From JBEKIK01 sp050013075 (GTDB taxonomy: Bacteria > Planctomycetota > Planctomycetia > Pirellulales > Thermoguttaceae): a DNA stretch of 32,144 nucleotides. A model generated the notes under the pieces. That model ran no database searches and was not told the DNA's origin. It was given only the letters and a program-made list of their open reading frames with translations. The stretch lies in the NCBI GenBank assembly GCA_050013075.1, contig JBEKFZ010000047.1:1-32144 (forward strand), read 5' to 3'. This document shows positions 23,613 through 29,883 of this stretch, in pieces. Every line of letters begins with the position of its first letter. Within the stretch, counting starts at the first letter, position 1. Both the position numbers and the translations under genes were made by a program.

Positions 23613-24509
23613 ATGAACGAAGATCACCAGCGAGAGATGAATCTGCGAAAGATATTGCAGTCGCTTAGTTATCGCGTGGCTTACAAGGACGTGGATTTCC
23701 TGATGCAGCCCGAACTGCGGGCCGCGCGGATGGAACTTGAACTCTTGAAGCCGGAGTTGTATTTTCAGCGGAACAATATCCGCTCGACGGTGGTGCTGTT
23801 TGGGAGCACGCGGATCATCGAGCCGGCCGCCGCTCGGGAGCAATTGGAGCGGGCCCGTGCCCGCCTGGCCGAAACGCCCGACGATGCGCGGCGTCAGCGG
23901 GCGGTGGCCCGGGCGGAGGAAATAGCCAAGCGGAGCCATTATTACGAAACCGCCCGGGAGTTCGCCCGGCTGGTTTCGACGGTTTCTCAAAAAGAAGAGG
24001 CCTGCGATTATGTAGTCATAACCGGGGGCGGGCCGGGCATTATGGAGGCGGCCAACCGCGGCGCTTACGAGGTGGGGGCGAAATCCATCGGACTGAACAT
24101 CCGCCTGCCGCGGGAACAACAGCCCAATCCTTATATCACTCCGGAATTGTGCTTCCAATTCCATTATTTCGCCATGCGGAAATTCCACTTTCTCATGCGG
24201 GCCAAGGCCCTGGTGGTGTTTCCCGGCGGGTTCGGCACTCTCGACGAACTGTTCGACGCACTAACGCTTCGCCAAACCGGACGGATGCAGGAGATTCCCA
24301 TCATCATGTTCGGGCGCGAGTATTGGCAACGCGCCATCAACTTCACCTTCCTGGCCGACTCGGGCACGGTCGAAGACGCCGATTTGGACCTGATCTCCTT
24401 TGCCGAGACCGCCGAAGAGGCCTGGAACATGATCGAGCAGTTCCACCGTCATCGCCGACCGCCCGGCGAGTGGACCGACGCTGGCAGCGACGCATGGATC
24501 ACCGAGTGA
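23613..24509 (+). CDS. LOG family (TIGR00730-type) nucleotide-binding protein
   Basis: Protein of 298 residues with a Rossmann-like LOG domain. The signatures are TGGGPGIMEAANRG (137-150) and PGGFGTLDELF (204-214), the PGGxGTxxE motif of cytokinin-nucleotide phosphoribohydrolases and related proteins. Family members cleave the N-glycosidic bond of nucleoside 5'-monophosphates; bacterial versions act in purine or nucleotide turnover and the true substrate here is unknown. Residues 1-60 and 80-125 are helical additions, making it longer than the classical LOG of about 190 residues and like the larger PpnN-type relatives. The ATG is taken as start because the preceding 50 bp are AACTGATAACTGA repeats. 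A nested inverted repeat follows the stop. Confidence 0.87.
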   Translation: MNEDHQREMNLRKILQSLSYRVAYKDVDFLMQPELRAARMELELLKPELYFQRNNIRSTVVLFGSTRIIEPAAAREQLERARARLAETPDDARRQRAVARAEEIAKRSHYYETAREFARLVSTVSQKEEACDYVVITGGGPGIMEAANRGAYEVGAKSIGLNIRLPREQQPNPYITPELCFQFHYFAMRKFHFLMRAKALVVFPGGFGTLDELFDALTLRQTGRMQEIPIIMFGREYWQRAINFTFLADSGTVEDADLDLISFAETAEEAWNMIEQFHRHRRPPGEWTDAGSDAWITE

Positions 24510-24530
24510 ACCGCACGGGTGCGGGTGGCG

Positions 24531-24599
24531 GGTGCCATGGCCATGATTGCGGCCTGCTTGCATGTCACACATACCCACGACAAGCGTGGGCATGGCACC
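24531..24599. repeat. Nested inverted repeat after the LOG gene
   Basis: Outer arms GGTGCCATG (24531-24539) and CATGGCACC (24591-24599), inner arms CCCACG (24574-24579) and CGTGGG (24585-24590). It may act as a transcription end for the LOG gene and marks the left edge of the helicase island. There is no U-tract. Confidence 0.75.
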
Positions 24600-24643
24600 G
24601 GGTAACCCGTTCCATAGTATGAAATATCAGGATTGACAACGTC

Positions 24644-24739
24644 ATGCTCGAAAACGAAAATGCAGAAAAGTTTTACCGCACTTCGGTGGTTGAATACCTA
24701 TTGGGCCGAAGCATTGAGTTGAGGGGACTTCATGGCTAA
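24644..24739 (+). CDS. Small ORF overlapping the helicase start (possible remnant)
   Basis: Thirty-one codons (MLENENAEKFYRTSVVEYLL then GRSIELRGLHG) from ATG to a TAA lying 8 nt inside the helicase gene. It reads like real protein, not repeat sequence. It could be the last exon-like tail of a deleted upstream partner gene or a short leader whose translation is coupled to the helicase. I do not recognise it. Confidence 0.3.
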   Translation: MLENENAEKFYRTSVVEYLLGRSIELRGLHG

Positions 24740-26366
24740 GTACGAGCCAGTGAGCCCGGAGGAGGCTGAACTCAACGCAGCTGTTGAGGCTATCCTTAAC
24801 TCAGATAGCCCCAAGAAACTAGTAGTTGCCGGCCCAGGCACAGGCAAAACGACCCTCTTCAAAAAGATGCTCGAGGTCGCACCAGGAGAGCCCAGCCAAA
24901 GGATTGTCCTTACATTCATCAACAACCTTAAGGATGACTTGAAAAAAGACCTCGGCGACCTCGCCAAGGTCTTCACGCTCCATTCATACTGCCTCCGTCT
25001 GCTCTACCGCGAGGCGAAACTTCGAGGTTCTCTGTCGCCAGACTTCCGCTGCTGTCCGGGACTCGCAAGCCTTATTGCTGAGGACTGGGAATTTATCGAG
25101 GGAAGTGAGGCTCCGCAGTTTGTGGGCGAAATGCGGAGCCTAGCTGAGAAGAACCACATCCCGTTCTACCTCGCGCGCGGGGATTACTACGACGCCGTCG
25201 ACTTTGATGACAACGTGTACCGTGTCCTTTGTGGTCTCAAGGCTGGTCGAGTCGCGGTCGACAGCTACGAACTGGTATTGGTCGACGAGTATCAGGACTT
25301 CAATGCGTTAGAAGCAGGAATAATCGACCTTCTCGGGGGCCACAACCGGATTCTGATTGCTGGTGATGACGACCAAGCATTATACAGCCCGTTGAGAGAT
25401 GCGAGTTGGGATCACATTCGGCTTCTAAGGACGGTCGGAGAGTACAAGTTCTTCGAACTTCCCTTCTGCATGCGGTGCCCGAAAGTAGTGGTTGATGCTG
25501 TCAGGGATGTAATCACTAAGGCTCATAAACTAGGAAAGCTCAAGGGGAGGATCGAAAAGCCGTACAAGTATTTTTATCCCGCCAAGGGAGCCGATAGCAA
25601 GAAATACCCAAAGATCGCCAGGGTAGAGACGACCGTTCAGAGCAAGAAAGTCAACTACATGGGCCGCTATATTGCGCGGGCGATTGCGGAGATTCCGCAA
25701 GATGAAGTTAAGGCAGCGATGTCCGGTGGTTATCCCATTGCCTTGGTCATCGTGGCCAAACCCTATCGCGATCAGATCATCACCTATTTGAAGAGCGATG
25801 GTTTCGCTATCGAGACAAGGGGCGAGTCCAGCCCGAAACTGAGTCGGGAGACAGGTCTTTCGATTCTCAAAAGGGACCGCAACTCAAACATCGGTTGGAG
25901 GATCATCCTTGGCATAGATGAACCGCCCTTTCGTAGGGAGGCAATAAAGCAGACTGCAGATCGGACGAAGGCACTTGCCAGTCTTATTCCTGTTGAGTAC
26001 CGCAAAAGCGTAATCGCTGAGGTCAATGTGTTCAAGCCAGCGGAGTCGACACGGGATGACAAAGAGAAGAAGCCAGTAGAATTGCGGTGTGTTCAGGTGA
26101 CATCCTTTGAAGGCGCAAAAGGTCTATCCGCCCAACACGTCTTTATCGCTGGCCTGCATGACGGGGAGCTACCACGAGATCCGGCATCTGTCAAAGACAT
26201 AGAGATATGCAAGTTCGTGGTCGGACTGACGCGCACGCGCAAGAAGTGCACGCTTGTGTATACGCGTCACTTCGCGGATGGATGGAAGTCGCCGTCAGCC
26301 TTCATCTCCTGGATTGCTCCAGATAGGCTGGACTTCGTCAAGGTTGACAAGGCGTACTGGAAGTAG
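24732..26366 (+). CDS. UvrD/Rep-like superfamily 1 DNA helicase
   Basis: SF1 helicase of 544 residues. Motifs in order: I GPGTGKTT with Lys39, Ia LTFINNLKDDL, a THSF-like TLHSYCLRLL, II VDEYQD (Asp185, Glu186), III IAGDDDQALY, IV-like FCMRCPKVV, V VTSFEGAKGLSAQHVF and VI VGLTRTRKKCTLVYTRHF (from Val497). All ATPase motifs look intact. It lacks the large insertions of full UvrD or Rep (about 720 residues) and is near the size of standalone defence or accessory helicases such as GajB of Gabija, but no GajA-type OLD nuclease is present. The ATG follows GAGGGGAC. The codon pattern is less GC-biased at third positions than that of the LOG gene, which suits acquired DNA. Substrate and role are unknown. 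Confidence 0.85.
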   Translation: MAKYEPVSPEEAELNAAVEAILNSDSPKKLVVAGPGTGKTTLFKKMLEVAPGEPSQRIVLTFINNLKDDLKKDLGDLAKVFTLHSYCLRLLYREAKLRGSLSPDFRCCPGLASLIAEDWEFIEGSEAPQFVGEMRSLAEKNHIPFYLARGDYYDAVDFDDNVYRVLCGLKAGRVAVDSYELVLVDEYQDFNALEAGIIDLLGGHNRILIAGDDDQALYSPLRDASWDHIRLLRTVGEYKFFELPFCMRCPKVVVDAVRDVITKAHKLGKLKGRIEKPYKYFYPAKGADSKKYPKIARVETTVQSKKVNYMGRYIARAIAEIPQDEVKAAMSGGYPIALVIVAKPYRDQIITYLKSDGFAIETRGESSPKLSRETGLSILKRDRNSNIGWRIILGIDEPPFRREAIKQTADRTKALASLIPVEYRKSVIAEVNVFKPAESTRDDKEKKPVELRCVQVTSFEGAKGLSAQHVFIAGLHDGELPRDPASVKDIEICKFVVGLTRTRKKCTLVYTRHFADGWKSPSAFISWIAPDRLDFVKVDKAYWK

Positions 26367-26462
26367 ACCGAAGAGGATGGCGGTCCATGCGTCGCGAGGA
26401 CATGCGTTTGTCCAACAAGCGGATCGATTAGATACGCTTCGCTCGCAGCTTATCCGCTGAAC

Positions 26463-26973
26463 ATTGGGCCTGAAAGAATAGGGTTTTTGTTATGAAAAGT
26501 ATTTATGAACGACTTTATATTGGAACCGAAGAAGACTGTCGTTCTGGAAATAATGAATGGGCGATTGTCCATGCGTGTAAAAGTCCTTGCCATCAGAGAG
26601 AAGTAGGATATCATGGTAGTTTACCAAGCACTCATCCAAATTATTTAGTATTAGAAAGAGAAAATGATCTCATATTAAATATGGTTGATCCTCCGCGTCC
26701 TCTCTTTATGCCAAAATTATTTATCGATTTTCTATGGTTTTCAGAAAAGCATTGGAATAAAGGAAAGAATCTATTAATTCATTGTAATCTGGGCGAATCA
26801 CGTGCGCCATCTTTGGCTTTACTCTTTATTGCTAAGCGTTTGCACAGAATAAATGGTTCAAGTTATGAAAATGCCAAATCTGAATTTATGAACCTATTTC
26901 CAAGCTATACACCTGGTTTAGGAATACAAATATATCTACATCAACATTGGAATGAATTCTAATCAGGCCCAAT
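26463..26973. repeat. 11-bp inverted repeats bracketing the phosphatase gene
   Basis: ATTGGGCCTGA at 26463-26473 and its exact reverse complement TCAGGCCCAAT at 26963-26973 flank the phosphatase ORF at distances of 18 bp upstream and 0 bp downstream of its stop. CCGCT/AGCGG lies outside both. They could be ends of a small inserted unit or parts of a long-range stem. Confidence 0.6.
26492..26962 (+). CDS. Dual-specificity/tyrosine phosphatase-like protein
   Basis: Protein of 156 residues. The signature is HCNLGESRAPSLALL with nucleophile Cys98 and Arg104, fitting the C-x5-R loop of cysteine-dependent protein phosphatases. Other conserved-looking segments are the N-terminal LYIGTEEDC, an acid-loop-like NMVDPPRPLF and a WAIVHACKSPCHQ segment. 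The family hydrolyses phosphoproteins or other phosphoesters; the target is unknown. Very AT-rich compared with every neighbour and with many A/T third positions, so it was probably acquired by transfer. No strong Shine-Dalgarno (GGGTTTTTGTT precedes the ATG). It is bracketed by the ATTGGGCCTGA inverted repeat and is on the same strand as the helicase, 125 bp downstream, but operon membership is not shown. Confidence 0.8.
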   Translation: MKSIYERLYIGTEEDCRSGNNEWAIVHACKSPCHQREVGYHGSLPSTHPNYLVLERENDLILNMVDPPRPLFMPKLFIDFLWFSEKHWNKGKNLLIHCNLGESRAPSLALLFIAKRLHRINGSSYENAKSEFMNLFPSYTPGLGIQIYLHQHWNEF

Positions 26974-27628
26974 CCGCTCGGGTGCCACTGCTTGCTTGTC
27001 CGTGTTTTGCTGGCGATTGTACACCGACCACTACCCCCCGCCCACTGCCCACTAACTGAAATTCCCGCATTCCCCTGTCTGCCGTCCGCCTTCACCCTAA
27101 AGCCTATCGTCTCTACGTGTCCTTCGTGCTCTTCGTGGTGAATAAATTTCTTTGTGCCCCTTCTGGGCATAGACTGGCCAACAATCGCCCTTATCTTTTC
27201 TGTTGAAAAATTACAACTGCTTGTAAACAAGCCAGTTGCGCACACTGCGATCAGGAAAAACTCCTCCCGTTCAGACATTAAGATGGCGCGAAAGCCCGTC
27301 TTTAGTGGGGTAAGCGGCGTTTTCCGAGTTCCTTAGCCCGGATTATTTATGAAATTACACTAGCCCGAAGCGCAAGCGAGGGATGGCAAACAGTTTACCC
27401 TCGCTTGCGCTTCGGGCTGGTGTTTTGCACTATGCGTTAAAAAACCTAGGCTCTGGGTTAGGACGATAAATTGTTCATGATAATATATAATGTCAGTGTA
27501 GTTTGAACTTTCAAGGCGGTTTTAGTGTCTTGAAAAGAACCGCTTGGGTGCATATCCTAAGATCTTGGGACAAAAGTAGTTGCATTGTCGGTTTCAAAGT
27601 GTCATTACAAGCAGATAGGTGAAAATCA
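26963..27628. other. Intergenic region of degenerate repeats
   Basis: This 666-bp gap holds the right inverted repeat copy, a GTGCCACTGCTTGCTTGTCC fragment (26981 on), CCCGCCCACTGCCCACTAAC (27037-27056), a TACGTGTCCTTCGTGCTCTT fragment typical of a dispersed repeat (27115-27134 and on), and the perfect hairpin at 27362-27418. Between 27420 and 27628 lies the ilvB leader with a TATAAT at 27486-27491 and an imperfect AAGGCGGTTTT/AAGAACCGCTT stem around 27513-27546 that could be regulatory. No reliable ORF. Confidence 0.5.
27362..27418. repeat. Perfect 21-bp inverted repeat hairpin
   Basis: Arms 27362-27382 (starting AGCCCGAAGCGCAAGCGAGG) and 27398-27418 (its exact reverse complement) with a 15-nt loop. 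GC-rich and very stable. There is no T-tract, so it is better read as a dispersed palindromic element than as a classical terminator, although it might stop transcription before ilvB. Confidence 0.9.
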
Positions 27629-29437
27629 GTGTCAGCAGTATCCAAAAACAAGTCAGCCGCCGCCGGCCGGCCGCCATCCAATCCGATTGACAAACCCCAA
27701 ATAACCAGCGGGGCCGATATCCTCGTGCAGACCTTGGTAAATCATGGCGTGGATACGATTTTTGCCTATCCGGGCGGGGCAAGCATGCCCTTGCATCAGG
27801 CCCTGACCCGGTTCCGCGATAAGGTTCGCGTGATCTTGCCCAGGCATGAACAAGGCGGCGGTTTTGCCGCCCAGGGTTACGCCCGCAGCACCGGGCGGAT
27901 CGGAGTGTGCATGGCCACCAGCGGACCGGGCGCAACCAACCTGGTCACACCCTTGGCCGACGCCAAGCTGGACAGCATTCCATTGCTGGCCATTACCGGG
28001 CAGGTCGGGTCTCCGGTGATCGGCACCGACGCCTTTCAGGAAACGCCCATCGTCGAAGTCTGCCGAAGCGTCACGAAACATCATTACCTGGTGACCAACG
28101 TCAACGACATTGCCCGGGTGGTCCGCGAGGCTTTTTACGTGGCCACTACCGGCCGGCCCGGACCGGTGCTGGTCGATATACCTAAAAACATCCAGCTCCA
28201 GCAGACCACGCCCAACTACGACGATCCCTTGCAGTTGCCGGGCTATCACGTGGGATGCGAGCGGGCAAAGCCGGCGGAGATCGAAAGAATCGCCGACTGG
28301 ATCCGCGACTGCAAGCGCCCGGTCATTTATGCCGGCGGAGGCGTAATCACGGCCGATGCCAGCGAAGAACTTTTGGAACTGGTCCGCAAGACCGGCATTC
28401 CAGTGACCACCACGATGATGGGCCTGGGCGGATTTCCCGGCAATCATCCGTTGGCCCTGGACATGCTGGGCATGCACGGCAGCATTTACGCCAATTACGC
28501 GGTGGATAACGCCGACCTGTTGTTGGCCTTCGGCGTGCGTTTCGACGATCGGGTGACGGGCAAGGTCTCGGAGTTCGCCCACCGGGCGAAGATCGTCCAC
28601 GTCGACATCGACGCCTCGGAAATCAACAAGATCAAAAGGGTGGATCTGGCGGTTTGCAGCGACCTTAAATATGCCTTGGCCGAATTGAACAAGATTGTTC
28701 GTGCCCCGGCCGATCTCGGCGAATGGCATCGCAAAATCGCCGCCTGGAAGCGCGACGAGCCGTTCCGCTACAACATCGACTATCCCGGCATCCTGCCGCA
28801 ACACGCCATCCACGAATTGTACGAACTCACCAAGGATCGCGACGCTTATATCTCCGTAGGCGTGGGCCAGCATCAGATGTGGTCGGCCCAGTATTACAAG
28901 TTCACCAAGCCGCGGCACTGGATGTGCAGTTCCGGGCTGGGGACCATGGGTTTCGGCCTGCCCGCCGCAATGGGCGTAAAGGCGGCGCATCCCGACAAAC
29001 TCGTGATCGACATCGACGGCGACGGCAGCCTGCTGATGAACATCCAGGAAATGGCCACCTGCTTCTGCGAAAAACTGCCGGTGAAGGTGCTGCTGTTGAA
29101 CAACATGCACCTGGGCATGGTCGTGCAGTGGGAAGATCGTTTCCACGACGCCAACCGGGCACACACGTATCTCGGCCCCATCGATCATCCCGAGGCCCGC
29201 GGCTTGGGCAACGGCATCACGCCCCAGGAGCGCTACTATCCCGATTTCATCGCCGTGGCCCGCGGCTTCGGCTGGGACGGGCGCTCGATCTCGGCCAAGG
29301 ACGATCTCGTGCCCGCGATCAAGGAGATGCTCAGCGCAACCGGCCCATACATCCTCCAAGTCCAAATCCCCTACCAAGAACACGTCCTGCCCATGATCCC
29401 CACAGGCATGACGGTGAGGGAAATGATTAAGGAATAA
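27629..29437 (+). CDS. ilvB: Acetolactate synthase (acetohydroxyacid synthase) large subunit
   Basis: ThDP enzyme of 602 residues for the first common step of branched-chain amino-acid synthesis (two pyruvate to acetolactate, or pyruvate plus 2-oxobutyrate to acetohydroxybutyrate). The N-terminal Pyr domain has FAYPGGASM and the catalytic Glu74 in LPRHEQGGGFAAQGYAR. A central FAD/domain region (about 200-350) has FGVRFDDRVTGK, and the C-terminal PP domain has the ThDP motif GDGS (464-467) ending in the NN pair of LLLNNMHLGMVVQW. TSGPGATN and the closing TGMTVREMI are typical. Start is a GTG with AGGTGA at a good distance. The first 25 residues are an Ala/Pro-rich extension. No ilvN regulatory subunit follows; the next gene is a GH88 enzyme, so the small subunit must lie elsewhere if it exists. 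Confidence 0.95.
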   Translation: MSAVSKNKSAAAGRPPSNPIDKPQITSGADILVQTLVNHGVDTIFAYPGGASMPLHQALTRFRDKVRVILPRHEQGGGFAAQGYARSTGRIGVCMATSGPGATNLVTPLADAKLDSIPLLAITGQVGSPVIGTDAFQETPIVEVCRSVTKHHYLVTNVNDIARVVREAFYVATTGRPGPVLVDIPKNIQLQQTTPNYDDPLQLPGYHVGCERAKPAEIERIADWIRDCKRPVIYAGGGVITADASEELLELVRKTGIPVTTTMMGLGGFPGNHPLALDMLGMHGSIYANYAVDNADLLLAFGVRFDDRVTGKVSEFAHRAKIVHVDIDASEINKIKRVDLAVCSDLKYALAELNKIVRAPADLGEWHRKIAAWKRDEPFRYNIDYPGILPQHAIHELYELTKDRDAYISVGVGQHQMWSAQYYKFTKPRHWMCSSGLGTMGFGLPAAMGVKAAHPDKLVIDIDGDGSLLMNIQEMATCFCEKLPVKVLLLNNMHLGMVVQWEDRFHDANRAHTYLGPIDHPEARGLGNGITPQERYYPDFIAVARGFGWDGRSISAKDDLVPAIKEMLSATGPYILQVQIPYQEHVLPMIPTGMTVREMIKE

Positions 29438-29883
29438 AAGTTGACGGTGGGCAGTGAAGGTAAACAGTGCCTGCTGTCATTCTGAGCGCAGTGAAGAATC
29501 TCTTTAGCTTTCAGCAATCAGTAGTCAGGTTTCAGCCTGTATTTTTCATTCTGTATTATGTTGAATTAACCATTAACCACCAACTATTGATTTTTGCCCG
29601 GCAAATGGAGCATTAAGTAGTGGGGCAGATTGCTAATCTGCCCAAAAAAGGCAGGTTGGCAACCTGCCCCACAGTTCATTGCCCAGGCAAAGGTCAATAA
29701 TATCCACATATCTGTCATTTGCGAGCGAGTGGTTGCTATACGGGCGCATAAATCATCAATTCTATGTCCGGCGCTTGACAAATGGGGGGGGGCCATGGTA
29801 AAAAAGGAAGGTCGTTAAGATAGGTGAATTCCGCCTGATTCCAGTTGGGAAATCTAGCTTCGCTTGACAACGAAAGATGCACC
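29438..29883. other. Intergenic region with palindromes before the GH88 gene
   Basis: A 446-bp gap. GTCATTCTGAGCGCAGTGAA (from 29476) is a dispersed repeat type seen in many bacteria. 29505-29533 has TCAGCAATCAGTAGTCAGG units. 29620-29671 holds two nested palindromes. A TTGACA at 29775-29780 and a 9-G tract (29784-29792) lie about 100 bp before the GH88 start, with only a weak -10 (TAAAAA at 29799). No ORF supported. Confidence 0.5.
29620..29671. repeat. Nested palindromes GGGCAGATT/GGCAGGTTG
   Basis: Outer arms GTGGGGCAG (29620-29628) and CTGCCCCAC (29663-29671) enclose two smaller palindromes (29623-29643 and 29650-29668) joined by a run of A. The structure is a double hairpin that can also form one long stem. 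The adjacent A/T run could allow a terminator function for ilvB on either strand. Confidence 0.8.

Noticed and set aside
24644..26366. Calling the helicase GajB of a complete Gabija system
   Set aside because: No OLD/TOPRIM nuclease gene is present next to it; size and motifs alone do not distinguish it from other SF1 helicases.
27154..27336. 60-codon ORF upstream of the ilvB leader
   Set aside because: It begins in a dispersed-repeat fragment, has no ribosome binding site and no recognisable sequence features.
27653..29383. 576-codon open frame antisense to ilvB
   Set aside because: The GC-rich third positions of ilvB leave the antisense frame open; the product is His/Val/Gly-rich without a recognisable domain, while the sense frame is a clear acetolactate synthase.
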